Origin: Deltaproteobacteria bacterium YD0425bin51 | Lineage (GTDB): Bacteria > Desulfobacterota > Desulfobacteria > Desulfobacterales > YD0425bin51 | DNA: 64,000 nt | Reading direction: 5' to 3' | Assembly: GCA_002753225.1 (NCBI GenBank) | Contig: PDZS01000016.1 | Span: 1-64,000, forward strand | Part shown: piece after piece, positions 7,989 to 18,167 of the stretch | Layout: each line of letters opens with the position of its first letter | How positions within the stretch are numbered: the stretch's first letter is position 1 | Program-made: the position numbers and the translations under genes | Notes under the pieces: model-generated | Seen by the model: only the letters and a program-made list of their open reading frames with translations | Told to the model about the DNA's origin: nothing | The model's database searches: none

Positions 7989-10900
7989 TCAAGAAGAATT
8001 ACTACGTAATTTTGTTGAGGAATCCCAGCAGCATTTACAAGCAATTGAACCTTATCTTTTAGAATTAGAATCAAACTTATCTGACGTAGATTCTGAAGTT
8101 ATAAATCGAATATTTAGAGCTATTCACAGCATAAAAGGCGCTTCAGGATTCTTTGGATTAAATAATATAAGCGAAATATCCCATGTAATGGAAAATCTTC
8201 TTTCAATGATACGTGATGGCAAGATGAAGCCAAATTCTGAAATGGTTGATGCACTACTTAATGGTATAGATTCTGTCCGAGCAATGCTTTCAGACATTTC
8301 ATCAAGTGATAGATTTGATATATCTAAAGATTTATCCCTTCTGCAAAGTTTTTTAGAACATAATGATAAAAAGCAGGCTGAAAACATAAAAAACATAACT
8401 GTTTATGAAATGTTAAATCCTAACAAAAAAGAACCTCCTAGGAAATTTGAAATTTCAGAGGACAAACTACTATCGTTTATAAAAAAAGGTTTTTATCTTT
8501 ACTCAGTAGATATATCAATAAATGAAAACTTGACACTTCAGGGTAAAACCCCATATGACTTGATAAATAGTATGGCTGCAATGGGCCAGGTTATTGATTC
8601 TAAGCTTGGTACAAGCAACATTTCAGGACTTGAAGATTGTTTAACAAATGACCTATCATTTGTTATGCTTTATGCTACAATCATGGAACCATCGCTACTT
8701 CCAATTGGGTTAGAAATTGAAGAAGATAAATATGCGGTTATTGACCTTGAAGCTTTTAAAGATAAACAAAAACAAAAAATAAGTTCTGAACTAAAAGCAT
8801 TTACTCCTCAAGATGCAAAATTAGCTCAAAATATTGCTTTTACTGAGCCATCTCCGCCTGAAAAGACTCCTGTTAAAGAACAAGAAGTTAAAATAGCAGA
8901 CGATAAACCTCAAATCAAAGAAATTAAACAAATTCAGGATAAACCTATAGACAAGACTGTCCGAACTATAACTACTGAAGAAAAAATACGGGTTGGTGTT
9001 AATTTATTAAATGATCTAGTAAATCTAGCAGGAGAATTGGTTCTAGCTAGAAATCAGTTAATGAGAGTTGCGCTTTCAAGGGTAAAAGATACTCCTGGTT
9101 TAAATCCTGTATTACAGCATTTAAGCCGAATTACTACAGATGTTCAAAGTAAAATAATGCAAATGCGTATGCAGCCGGTAGCTCTCCTTTTTGGTAAATT
9201 TCCTAGGATAGTAAGGGATTTAGCAAAATCTTTAAATAAAGAAATAAAGCTGATAACGTATGGAGAAGACGTTGAATTAGATAAAACCATTATTGAAGCA
9301 CTATCTGATCCGCTTACTCATTTGATTCGAAATAGTATAGATCATGGTATTGAGTCTCCAGAAGAGAGAGAAAAGAAAGGAAAAACTAAAGCTGGTACAC
9401 TTGAATTAAGAGCTTATCATCAGGCAGGACAGGTTTATATAGAAGTAAATGATGACGGTAAAGGTATTGATGGTAATATAGTTGCTGAAAAGGCTGTTGA
9501 AAAAGGAATAATAACTAAAGATCAATTAAATTCAATGAATGAAAAAGAGCGTATCCGTTTAATCTTTAAGCCGGGTTTTTCTACTGCTAAAGAAGTTACA
9601 TCTGTAAGTGGCAGAGGGGTTGGAATGGATGTGGTCATAACTAATATAAAAAAACTTGGCGGAATAGTTGATATAGAAACTGTTCCTAACAAAGGTACAA
9701 AAATGCGACTTGCTCTTCCACTTACTCTTGCGATTGTATCAGGGCTTGTAGTTAAAATAGGAGAGCAATATTTCATTATACCAGAAGCAAATATTGAAGA
9801 GCTTGTAAGAATTACTCCAGAAGAATTTGAGGAACGTATTAATGTTGTTCAAGACGCATTAGTTTTAAGACTAAGGGAAATGCTTTTACCATTAATTAAT
9901 TTAAAAAAATTGCTCAAAATTTCAGATGAAACTGATGAATCATTAAAAAGTAAAACTTTAAGAATACTTGTCACGAGGCATGGTTCTTTTAGGCAGGGTA
10001 TTATAGTTGATAGCCTTGAAAATATTGAAGAAATAGTGGTTAAAGCTCTTCCTAGGTACCTTAAAAGAATGAAGAGTTTTAGCGGTGCAAGTATAATGGG
10101 TAATGGAAGTATAGCACTTATCTTAGATGTGGCAGGACTTGTTGAAAAAGCTAAATTAAGGCATTTAGAATCTACAATTGAGGAGACTAAATTTAAAGAA
10201 GAAAAAATTGCAACCCGTGGGGAAACCCAGACCCTTCTTTTATTTGATAATGCTACAGATGAAAGATTTGCTCTTCCTCTAGAACTAATTACACGAATAG
10301 AAAGAGTTCCAAGTTCAAGTATTGAGAAAGTAAGAGATGATAATTATTTGCAATATCAAGGTAAAAAACTAAAACTTATTTATCTTGAAAATTATCTCCC
10401 AATAAATAGACCTAAAAGAGAAGGATTAGAATTTGTAGGAGTTATTATACCCAAATTTATGAAATATCCAATAGGGATAATAATAAATAAAGTCATTGGA
10501 ACAGTTAATACTGAAGTGGAATTGGATACTGAAACCATTATGGCTCCTGGTTTATTTGGATCTGCTGTAATTGATGATAAAATTGCCTTACTACCTGATA
10601 TGTATAAACTTTTTGAACTAGCTATTCCTGAATTGTATCAGAATCAGCAAGCAGATAAGAGGAAAGGAAAAAAAGGTAAATATCGAATTCTTTTAGTTGA
10701 CGATACTGCTTTTTTCAGAATGGTGGAGTCTGAATATTTGTTATCAGCAGGATATGATGTAATTCAAGCTGAGGGGGGAAGAAAAGCATTGTCTATTTTA
10801 GAAGAAAAACAAATAGATGCAGTTGTTCTAGATATTATAATGCCAGATTTAGATGGTTGGGAAGTAGTAAAAATAATTCGTGAAAATCCGAAATGGAAAA

Positions 10901-11040
10901 ATCTTCCTGTTATGGCAGTTACATCTTTGGGTGAGGAAGAACTTGTTGAAAGAGGTAAAACAGCTGGATTTAGTGATTGGGAAGTAAAACTGAACAAGAC
11001 AAGGCTTCTTGAAAAACTCAAATCTTTACTTAAACAATAA
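7981..11040 (+). CDS. cheA: CheA histidine kinase with two CheW domains and a C-terminal receiver
   Basis: The 1019-residue protein begins with an Hpt domain containing the phosphorylatable His49 (HSIKGASGFF). A P2-like region and a charged linker (about 280-340) follow, then the dimerisation domain (LNDLVNLAGELVLARNQL), the HATPase domain (RNSIDHGIESP, DDGKGID, GRGVGMDVV) and a CheW-like domain. A second CheW-like segment comes next (about residues 740-880), and the chain ends in a receiver with VLDIIMPDLDGW. It autophosphorylates in response to receptors and passes phosphate to CheY and CheB. The attached receiver may act as a phosphate sink or extra output. Two CheW-like modules in one CheA are less usual and could change array geometry. 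Confidence 0.93.
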   Translation: MINQEELLRNFVEESQQHLQAIEPYLLELESNLSDVDSEVINRIFRAIHSIKGASGFFGLNNISEISHVMENLLSMIRDGKMKPNSEMVDALLNGIDSVRAMLSDISSSDRFDISKDLSLLQSFLEHNDKKQAENIKNITVYEMLNPNKKEPPRKFEISEDKLLSFIKKGFYLYSVDISINENLTLQGKTPYDLINSMAAMGQVIDSKLGTSNISGLEDCLTNDLSFVMLYATIMEPSLLPIGLEIEEDKYAVIDLEAFKDKQKQKISSELKAFTPQDAKLAQNIAFTEPSPPEKTPVKEQEVKIADDKPQIKEIKQIQDKPIDKTVRTITTEEKIRVGVNLLNDLVNLAGELVLARNQLMRVALSRVKDTPGLNPVLQHLSRITTDVQSKIMQMRMQPVALLFGKFPRIVRDLAKSLNKEIKLITYGEDVELDKTIIEALSDPLTHLIRNSIDHGIESPEEREKKGKTKAGTLELRAYHQAGQVYIEVNDDGKGIDGNIVAEKAVEKGIITKDQLNSMNEKERIRLIFKPGFSTAKEVTSVSGRGVGMDVVITNIKKLGGIVDIETVPNKGTKMRLALPLTLAIVSGLVVKIGEQYFIIPEANIEELVRITPEEFEERINVVQDALVLRLREMLLPLINLKKLLKISDETDESLKSKTLRILVTRHGSFRQGIIVDSLENIEEIVVKALPRYLKRMKSFSGASIMGNGSIALILDVAGLVEKAKLRHLESTIEETKFKEEKIATRGETQTLLLFDNATDERFALPLELITRIERVPSSSIEKVRDDNYLQYQGKKLKLIYLENYLPINRPKREGLEFVGVIIPKFMKYPIGIIINKVIGTVNTEVELDTETIMAPGLFGSAVIDDKIALLPDMYKLFELAIPELYQNQQADKRKGKKGKYRILLVDDTAFFRMVESEYLLSAGYDVIQAEGGRKALSILEEKQIDAVVLDIIMPDLDGWEVVKIIRENPKWKNLPVMAVTSLGEEELVERGKTAGFSDWEVKLNKTRLLEKLKSLLKQ

Positions 11041-11051
11041 AAGGACAAAAT

Positions 11052-11555
11052 ATGAACCGTAAAATTGCTACTTTTTTTATGGATAGCACCTTACTTGGTG
11101 TTGACATTTTACTGGTTAAAGAAGTTAACAGAAATATTACATTAACGCCTATTCCTGATGCAAATTCAACACTTCGCGGGCTTATGAATTTAAGAGGAAA
11201 AGTAGTGACTGTTATTGATCTTAATGTCTGTTTAAATAGACCGGTTACTAAAGCCATTGAAGAGTGCAGATTACTTATACTTAAAACAGATGAAGAAATT
11301 GTGAATTATCAAAATGGTGGGATGCTGATAGGTGTAAAATTAGGTGAAGATATAATTGGTTTTTTAATAAATCAAATGGCAGATGTTTTTGAAGTTCAGG
11401 ATGAAGATATTCTTCAACCTCCTCCCAATTTGACTTTAGTGGATAAAGAATTAGTAGAAGGAGTAATTAAAAGAGGAAAACAGTTGGTTATTCTTTTAAA
11501 TGTAACTGCAATATTAGATAAAGTGTTATCTGCTTCAACTAAAATAGAAGACTAA
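11052..11555 (+). CDS. cheW: CheW coupling protein
   Basis: The 167-residue protein is a single CheW domain with the family segments [28 protein letters not shown] and VIDLN. The C-terminal half has the usual [14 protein letters not shown] strand region. CheW links chemoreceptor tips to CheA in the array. It lies 11 bases after cheA and 4 bases before the receptor gene, in the middle of the chemosensory operon. Confidence 0.92.
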   Translation: MNRKIATFFMDSTLLGVDILLVKEVNRNITLTPIPDANSTLRGLMNLRGKVVTVIDLNVCLNRPVTKAIEECRLLILKTDEEIVNYQNGGMLIGVKLGEDIIGFLINQMADVFEVQDEDILQPPPNLTLVDKELVEGVIKRGKQLVILLNVTAILDKVLSASTKIED

Positions 11556-11559
11556 TGTT

Positions 11560-13815
11560 ATGAAAATTAGACATAAAATACTTCTTTGTATAAGTCTTCC
11601 AGCTATTATTGCTATTTTACTAGGTATTCAATATATAAGGGTACAAATAGACAACACAAATACTAGCCATTATATGCAGAATAATATAATAATGATGGCA
11701 GATACATCTGATTTAGTTACCTCTCTTCAAAAAGAGCGAGGACTTTCTTCCCTTTATATTGGAAATAAAATTGATACAAACCGAGAAAATGTAGAAAATC
11801 AAAGGAAAGAGACTGATAAATTATTATCTATTTTTAATAAATCAATAATAGAAAGCCATGTATCAAAAGAACCAATAGATAAAGCAAAATCATCTGTAGA
11901 TAAGTTAGATAGCTTGAGAGCTAGTGTTTTTAATGCAGAGGAGTCAGCTTCTATTCTTCTCCAATATACAGAGATCATAAGGGATCTTATGGGTCTTATC
12001 AAAGCTGCAGTTAAAGGTAAAACAAGCTTTGGTTTAGGGAAAAGAATGACAAATCTAACACTTTTAACAGAAGCTCAAGAAAATGCAGCATTATTTAGAG
12101 GAACTCTTTCCGGTGTTCTTTCTGCAAATAAACCAATAATTGAAACACGCCTTGAGACTTTAATGAATTTAAGAGCTGGGACAATTGTAAATCTTACTTC
12201 ACCAGCGCTTATTTTATCTGATAAGACAGATGAAGGAGTTAAATCTCTTATTGAAAGCCAAGATTTTAAAAAAATGTCAGAGGCTTTTCAGACAGTTATA
12301 GTAAAATCAAAGCAAGGAGATTATAACATAGATGCAAAAGATTTTTTTGATACTGTAACTAGAATTATATCAAAAATAATTGAGATTCAAAATGAAGAAA
12401 AAAAGATATTATTAAAAGAAACAAGTAAAATTCGCAATGAATCTATAAAGACAATATGGTTAACCATTATATTTGCTTTATCCATATTTATTGGATTTAG
12501 TATTTTAACATTTTTTATAGTTCAAGGTATAATCCAACCTATAAATAAGACAGTTCTAGCCTTAAAAGATATTGCTGAAGGAGATGGGGATTTAACAAAA
12601 AGGATAGATGTGAAATATAAAGATGAACTAGGGGAGCTTGCTGATTGGTTTAATATTTTTATAAAAAAGATTCAAGCTATAATTACAGAAATCCGTGTAA
12701 ACAGTCAAAAGCTAACATCCTCATCTTCTTCTTTGTCTCAAGTTTCAAACCATTTGTCTTCTACTGCTGAGGAAGTTAAATCTCAGTCTTATGCTCTTTC
12801 TTCCAACGCAGAACATGTAAGTTCTCATATTTCTACAGTAGCCGCAGGAGCAGAAGAAGCCAGCGCATCTGTGATAAATATTTCTCAAATGACAGAAAAG
12901 ATGTCAAGAACATTTCAGGACGTATCTCAATTTGCCCAAAAAATTGTTGAAAATGTAAAGGAAGTAGCACTATCAAGCGAGAATATGTCTGACGGAGAGA
13001 CTCAAATTTCTGCTGCGGTTGAGGAAATGACAGCGTCTTTAAATGAAGTTGCAAAACATACTGCTGAAGCAAACAAAATTTCAAAAGATGCTAGTATACG
13101 TACAACAGGAATTAATAGCCGCATGGATACGCTGGTAAAATCTTCAAAACAAATAGGAAAAATAGTTGGAATAATAAAAAATATAGCTGATAAAACTGAT
13201 ATGCTAGCTTTAAATGCTACGATTGAAGCAGCAGGAGCAGGGGATGCTGGAAAAGGATTTGGTGTTGTTGCCAGTGAAGTTAAAGAGCTTGCAAGACAAT
13301 CTACTGAAGCAACAGAGGAAATATCAGAACAGATTGAACAAATACAAAAAGGAATAAATGAAGCAGTATCTGCAATAGAATCTATAAATCATATTATTAA
13401 AGATATTGCCGCAATAAATGAAACAATAGCTGCTGCTGTAGAAGAGCAATCAGCAACGGCAAATGAAATAGCAAAGACAATTTCTGCAAATGTAAGGACA
13501 GTTAAAGAAGTAGCTTCAAACGCAAATGAATCATCAACCCTTGTTGCAAAAATTGCCCAGTCAATTGAACAATCTTCACAAACAGCAATGGATGTAGCTA
13601 GAAATGTTGAAGAAGTTGCAGCAGGAGTTAATGATGTTGCAAAATCAACGTCAGAGTCCGCAAATGGAGTCAAGGAGATTTCAAATACTATTAACAAAAT
13701 AAGTAATGCTGCAAAAGAATCATCAAAAAGTGCAACTCAAACTGATTTATCTTCTGCTGATTTATCAAGGATGGCATCATTGCTTTCAGAACTAGTTGCT
13801 AGATTTAAAATTTAG
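11560..13815 (+). CDS. Methyl-accepting chemotaxis protein with NIT sensor domain
   Basis: The 751-residue receptor has a first membrane segment (about residues 6-25), a periplasmic region matching the nitrate/nitrite-sensing NIT fold ([17 protein letters not shown] near residue 50), a second membrane segment near 295-325, a HAMP domain ([16 protein letters not shown]) and a long cytoplasmic signalling coiled coil. The hairpin tip reads [19 protein letters not shown]. Most receptors have EAARAGE there, so the arginine that contacts neighbouring receptors is replaced by glycine. It presumably senses a small anion or related ligand and controls the adjacent CheA. No C-terminal CheR-docking pentapeptide is seen. 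Confidence 0.93.
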   Translation: MKIRHKILLCISLPAIIAILLGIQYIRVQIDNTNTSHYMQNNIIMMADTSDLVTSLQKERGLSSLYIGNKIDTNRENVENQRKETDKLLSIFNKSIIESHVSKEPIDKAKSSVDKLDSLRASVFNAEESASILLQYTEIIRDLMGLIKAAVKGKTSFGLGKRMTNLTLLTEAQENAALFRGTLSGVLSANKPIIETRLETLMNLRAGTIVNLTSPALILSDKTDEGVKSLIESQDFKKMSEAFQTVIVKSKQGDYNIDAKDFFDTVTRIISKIIEIQNEEKKILLKETSKIRNESIKTIWLTIIFALSIFIGFSILTFFIVQGIIQPINKTVLALKDIAEGDGDLTKRIDVKYKDELGELADWFNIFIKKIQAIITEIRVNSQKLTSSSSSLSQVSNHLSSTAEEVKSQSYALSSNAEHVSSHISTVAAGAEEASASVINISQMTEKMSRTFQDVSQFAQKIVENVKEVALSSENMSDGETQISAAVEEMTASLNEVAKHTAEANKISKDASIRTTGINSRMDTLVKSSKQIGKIVGIIKNIADKTDMLALNATIEAAGAGDAGKGFGVVASEVKELARQSTEATEEISEQIEQIQKGINEAVSAIESINHIIKDIAAINETIAAAVEEQSATANEIAKTISANVRTVKEVASNANESSTLVAKIAQSIEQSSQTAMDVARNVEEVAAGVNDVAKSTSESANGVKEISNTINKISNAAKESSKSATQTDLSSADLSRMASLLSELVARFKI

Positions 13816-13829
13816 ATAGAAAGGTTTAA

Positions 13830-14969
13830 ATGGACGATAAGTTAAAAGTTCTTATTGTTGACGATACTGTTACATATCGTCAAATTCTTGTGGATGTTTT
13901 TTCAAGCATAAAAGATATTGAAGTGCTAGGTACAGCTTCAAATGGGAAAATAGCTCTTACAAAAATTGAAAATTTATCACCTGATCTTGTATTTTTAGAT
14001 GTTGCCATGCCTGTTATGGATGGTATTGAAACTCTTAGTGAAATAAAAAAGAGATTTCCAAATGTTGATGCTGTAATGGTTAGCGGAATAGATAAGGAAA
14101 ATGCAAATCTAACTCTAAAGGCTCTTGAACTTGGAGCAATAGATTTTATATCCAAACCAAAAAGCAATTCAATTTCTGAAAGTATTGCTGAGATTAAAAT
14201 ATCTATATCTCGTATTTTATCACTAGCAAAAACCAGAAAATATTCAAGACAGATTAGAAGAGCATCTGTAGTTGAAATAAAGACAGAACCTTTGGTACAA
14301 AAATCTATTTTGGTTAAACCAATAACTGCACCTGTATCTATGCCTGTCGAACCTTTGGTTACTCAAAAAAGAAAAATTCCTAAAATAGATGTTGTAGCAA
14401 TAGGCGTGTCAACTGGGGGACCAAATGCTTTAAATGAAGTCATTCCCAGATTAGAGAAAAATATTGGAGTTCCTATCTTAGCTGTTCAACATATGCCGCC
14501 TACATTTACCGCATCACTTGCTGAACGATTAAATAAATTATCTAATATCAAAGTTGTTGAAGGAAGGGAAGGGGACCCTGTGGACAAAGGAGTTATGTAT
14601 CTATCACCAGGTGGAATACATATGGTTATAAGAAAGTCTGGATTTAACATTAGTATTGGACTGGTTGATTCTCCTCCTGTAAAGAGTTGCAGACCTGCTG
14701 TTGATGTCCTTTTTAGGTCTATTGGGATGATTTATGGTGGAAATGTTCTTACAGTTATTTTAACAGGAATGGGAAATGACGGTACAGATGGGGTTGCTAT
14801 GATTAGAAGGAAAGGAGGATATTCTATAGTTCAGGATGAAAAAACAAGTGTGGTTTGGGGAATGCCAGGAGCTGTTGCGGCTGCAAATGACGCTGATGAG
14901 ATTCTACCGTTAAATAAAATTGCAGATAGAATAATGGAGATAGTAAGGAGAGGGCAAGCGTCATGTTAA
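13830..14969 (+). CDS. cheB: CheB protein-glutamate methylesterase
   Basis: The 379-residue protein has an N-terminal receiver with acceptor D57 (VFLDVAMPVMDG), a linker of about 60 residues, and a C-terminal methylesterase domain. The catalytic triad is recognisable: Ser194 in GVSTGGPN, His221 in VQHMPP and Asp317 in GMGNDGTDG. CheB removes methyl groups from receptors when phosphorylated by CheA and so opposes CheR. Its 3' end overlaps the start of cheR by 7 bases, which couples the two opposing enzymes translationally. Confidence 0.95.
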   Translation: MDDKLKVLIVDDTVTYRQILVDVFSSIKDIEVLGTASNGKIALTKIENLSPDLVFLDVAMPVMDGIETLSEIKKRFPNVDAVMVSGIDKENANLTLKALELGAIDFISKPKSNSISESIAEIKISISRILSLAKTRKYSRQIRRASVVEIKTEPLVQKSILVKPITAPVSMPVEPLVTQKRKIPKIDVVAIGVSTGGPNALNEVIPRLEKNIGVPILAVQHMPPTFTASLAERLNKLSNIKVVEGREGDPVDKGVMYLSPGGIHMVIRKSGFNISIGLVDSPPVKSCRPAVDVLFRSIGMIYGGNVLTVILTGMGNDGTDGVAMIRRKGGYSIVQDEKTSVVWGMPGAVAAANDADEILPLNKIADRIMEIVRRGQASC

Positions 14970-15796
14970 AAATCACAGAACCTGAATTTCTTTTAATGAA
15001 ACAATACATAGAAGATCACTGTGGAATTCATCTTCAAGAAGGGAAAGAATATCTTATTGAATCAAGGCTTTCTGATTTAGTGATTGAAACAGGATCAAAT
15101 TCATTTCAAGAATTTCATTTAAAGACTAGAACTGACTCTACAGGTAGATTAAAAGAACGAATAATAGATGCTATGACAACCAATGAAACTTATTGGTTCC
15201 GTGATGATTCTGCATGGGAATATATCCGAGAAAAAGCTGTTCCTAATATTTTAGATATTGCTAAAAATTCAGGTAAAGCTAGAATCTGGTCTAGTGCTGC
15301 ATCAACAGGTCAAGAAGCTTATTCTTTACTGATGCTTTTAGATGAAGCAGCAAAGCAAAAGGGAAATCCTTCTCTTTTAGATAAAATAGAAATTATTGGA
15401 ACAGATATATCTTCTCAAGCTCTTCTTCTAGCTCAAGCTGGAAGGTATAGCTCAATAGCCATGGGGCGAGGTTTACCAAAAGAAAAGACTAAAAATTATT
15501 TTACACAGCAAGGTACGATATGGATTTTGGATCAAAGCTTTAAAAAAAGAGTTACTTTTAAAAAGTTTAATCTGCAAGATGATTTTATGCCCCTAGGATT
15601 ATTTGATTTGATTTTATGCAGAAACGTAATAATTTATTTTTCAGATAAATTTAAAAAATCGCTTTTTTCAAAACTTGCTAGGGTATTAAAACCCAAAGGA
15701 GTTCTTATTCTAGGAGCTTCAGAAACGTTAAGGGGGTTTTCAGATGACTTTGATATTCAATATTATAAAAATGCAGTATTAAACATAAAGAAATAG
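14963..15796 (+). CDS. cheR: CheR chemoreceptor methyltransferase
   Basis: The 277-residue protein has the CheR family's N-terminal helices, the TTNETYWFRD segment, the SAM-binding loop SSAASTGQEAYS and the LCRNVIIYFS motif. It methylates glutamates of the receptor in the same operon. It overlaps cheB and is followed after 16 bases by a CheY-like gene. A paralogue with the same residues in these motifs is encoded on the opposite strand at 1125-1973. Confidence 0.93.
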   Translation: MLKITEPEFLLMKQYIEDHCGIHLQEGKEYLIESRLSDLVIETGSNSFQEFHLKTRTDSTGRLKERIIDAMTTNETYWFRDDSAWEYIREKAVPNILDIAKNSGKARIWSSAASTGQEAYSLLMLLDEAAKQKGNPSLLDKIEIIGTDISSQALLLAQAGRYSSIAMGRGLPKEKTKNYFTQQGTIWILDQSFKKRVTFKKFNLQDDFMPLGLFDLILCRNVIIYFSDKFKKSLFSKLARVLKPKGVLILGASETLRGFSDDFDIQYYKNAVLNIKK

Positions 15797-15812
15797 GAGG
15801 AAATGAATTAGA

Positions 15813-16208
15813 ATGAGGATACTTTCTGTAGATGATTCATTGACTATAAGACAAACTATTCAAAATATGGTAGAAGTCTTAGATGTTGATTTTATTGAAG
15901 CTGAAAATGGCGATATAGCTCTAAAACTTCTAGAATCCTTAGAAGGAAGAATAGATTTAATTTTACTTGACTGGGAAATGCCTGTAATGAATGGTTATGA
16001 TTTTTTAGTAACCATTAAAAAGGATAAGCGCTTTAGATCAATTCCAGTTATAATGCTTACTCAGGTTTCTCAAAAAGAAAAGATGATTAGTGCCATAAAA
16101 GCAGGAGCTAAACAATATATTACTAAACCTTTTACAAATGAGGACCTTATAATAAAAATTATGCAGGCTCTAAATATTGATAATTTAGAAGATTTAAAAA
16201 AAATATAA
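15813..16208 (+). CDS. cheY: Single-domain response regulator (CheY-like)
   Basis: The 131-residue protein is one receiver domain with the acidic pair D7/D8, phospho-acceptor D53 (LLDWEMPVMNGYDFL), the threonine in MLTQ and the lysine in ITKPF. No output domain is attached. As the last gene of the chemosensory operon it is the expected CheA phosphorylation target. Whether it binds a flagellar motor or another output cannot be told from the window, since no flagellar or pilus genes are present. Confidence 0.88.
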   Translation: MRILSVDDSLTIRQTIQNMVEVLDVDFIEAENGDIALKLLESLEGRIDLILLDWEMPVMNGYDFLVTIKKDKRFRSIPVIMLTQVSQKEKMISAIKAGAKQYITKPFTNEDLIIKIMQALNIDNLEDLKKI

Positions 16209-16258
16209 GTTTTTTTGTGAATTTGGCAGAGGAACAATGTCATCCATTTATTTTATAT

Positions 16259-18148
16259 TTAAAATTTTCCTGCTACAATTTTTTTTTCCATTTCAGTTAA
16301 TCCAAAGATACTGTAAACATAATTGTTTAGATTGGATAAATCATTACTCCCTGTTATATAATATTCATATAATTCTTTTAATTTTGAATGCTTGCTTAAT
16401 TCAAGAATTGGTAAAGGCAAAGATTCAATATGATTCCTCAACACCTTTTTAGAGTGATATATTTTTCTATATAAGAAGGTATATAAACTCGAGTTAAATA
16501 GGATAACAATCGATTCCAATGGGTAATCAATTGTTGGAATGAAGAGATTGGCACTATTTAAAAGAAGGTAATTATTTTTATCTAAACAGCATATTAACCT
16601 ATCAGAAATAAATCTGTATACTATTTTTGTTTGTCTATATAACTCGATTGGAGCTACCTGCTGATAAACATCTGGATTGAATTCGATGAAACACTCAGGA
16701 GTTCCATAAATAAAAGGTTTTATGTCTTTCCCACGAAAAATTGGTTCTGAGCTAACTGTTGGATTTGCTAAAATATGTTTTTTATTATTTCCAGTTACAA
16801 TTCCCAAAGCAAATTTTGCATTATTTTTTAATAAATAATGTTTAATATTAAAGACTTTTAAAATTACATTTGCTTCTTTATCGCTTGCTGTAGCTGAAAT
16901 AATGAAATCTGGATATTTTAGTGATGAATAATTAATGCGATTTAGAAGCATATTATCTTTTGAATAAACATCAAGATGGTCATTTTTGTCTTTTAAATCT
17001 AATTCTAGTCTAATCGATTCTGACATTACACCCGCAAATGGGTTTCCAAGTAAATATATATTCATTTTTGGCTTTTTACTTATTAAGTAATTGCGAATAT
17101 TTTTATGAGAATAAACATTCAAGAAAGAGTGAGGAAGAAAGAAAATAAGTTTTCCATCATCAGATAATTTGTTTATAGAATTATAGAGAGCAATACTAAA
17201 AGATTCTGTTGTCTCTATATGAGGATATTTTCTAATGATATCTTTTTTTTCTGAACTTGAAAATTTACTCCCCCATGGAGGATTAGTTATAATAAAATCA
17301 AATTTTTGATTCTCTTTAATTGTATATAAGCTGCTATCAAATTTTTCATCGAAGATAATATCATGTTTTTTTATATTGGGCTTTATATTTGGGTCATTGA
17401 AAAATAAACAAAGATTTACTCGACATATTTTTATTGCTATCTCATCTATATCTTGTGCATATATATGGTTCGCGTTATGTCCCTTTTGCAAAACTTTCAT
17501 CAATATTCCACCACTACCACAACAAGGATCTAGAACTAATTTACCTAAGGGGATTTTTATTGCTTCTAATAAGTAGCCAGGTGTGTAGTATGAACCTTTT
17601 TTTGACTTTGATGAAATAGTTTGGATTGATTGATAAAAAGCACCAATAAAATCTTCATTTTTAGTATTAAAAGATATTTCTTTAAAAGGATTACTATAAT
17701 TCTTGAATTGAATATTTATTTCTTTAGACCATTTTAAAAGAAATATTTCTATATTTGAATTTGGATTTAAAAACCACTTTTCGTTTATTAAATTGGCTGA
17801 TTTTAGTATTTGAATAGAAAGCTCAAAAACACTTTGTTCAATTGATAATCCATATTGTTTATGAATATCTATTGTCTCTAATAACTGATTTTTTAAAAAA
17901 CTATCTTCAATTCCCAAAAAACAAATATCATTATTATCAGTCATAGAACGATTAGCTCTTGCTTTTAATCTATTCGAGTCATTTGACGTAATCCTTTTTA
18001 TAATATTTTGAAATTCAAAATTAGTAAAAATATTTTGATTACTTGGGGGAGAAATTGCTCCAGTTTTTATCCAATTATTTACTGTTGCTATTGAAACTCC
18101 AAGTCTGTTTTTAATATCATTTTTAGTTTTAAATAATAGATCATCCAT
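16259..18148 (-). CDS. N6-adenine DNA methyltransferase with HTH and TaqI-type recognition region
   Basis: The 629-residue protein starts with a helix-turn-helix segment (RLGVSIATVNNWIKTG). It then has the SAM motif DPCCGSGG (from residue 207) and the catalytic NPPW motif (289-292) of N6-adenine methyltransferases. The C-terminal third contains the FRGKDIKPF and KVLRNHIESLPLPI segments of TaqI-like target-recognition domains. No endonuclease motif or neighbouring restriction gene is visible, so it is probably an orphan methyltransferase. The ATG at 18148 is preferred because the reading frame upstream runs back into gldA. No clear ribosome site precedes it. A solitary HTH at the N-terminus could allow it to regulate its own gene. 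Confidence 0.82.
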   Translation of the reverse strand: MDDLLFKTKNDIKNRLGVSIATVNNWIKTGAISPPSNQNIFTNFEFQNIIKRITSNDSNRLKARANRSMTDNNDICFLGIEDSFLKNQLLETIDIHKQYGLSIEQSVFELSIQILKSANLINEKWFLNPNSNIEIFLLKWSKEINIQFKNYSNPFKEISFNTKNEDFIGAFYQSIQTISSKSKKGSYYTPGYLLEAIKIPLGKLVLDPCCGSGGILMKVLQKGHNANHIYAQDIDEIAIKICRVNLCLFFNDPNIKPNIKKHDIIFDEKFDSSLYTIKENQKFDFIITNPPWGSKFSSSEKKDIIRKYPHIETTESFSIALYNSINKLSDDGKLIFFLPHSFLNVYSHKNIRNYLISKKPKMNIYLLGNPFAGVMSESIRLELDLKDKNDHLDVYSKDNMLLNRINYSSLKYPDFIISATASDKEANVILKVFNIKHYLLKNNAKFALGIVTGNNKKHILANPTVSSEPIFRGKDIKPFIYGTPECFIEFNPDVYQQVAPIELYRQTKIVYRFISDRLICCLDKNNYLLLNSANLFIPTIDYPLESIVILFNSSLYTFLYRKIYHSKKVLRNHIESLPLPILELSKHSKLKELYEYYITGSNDLSNLNNYVYSIFGLTEMEKKIVAGKF

Positions 18149-18167
18149 ACCAAATTTAATCAATTTG

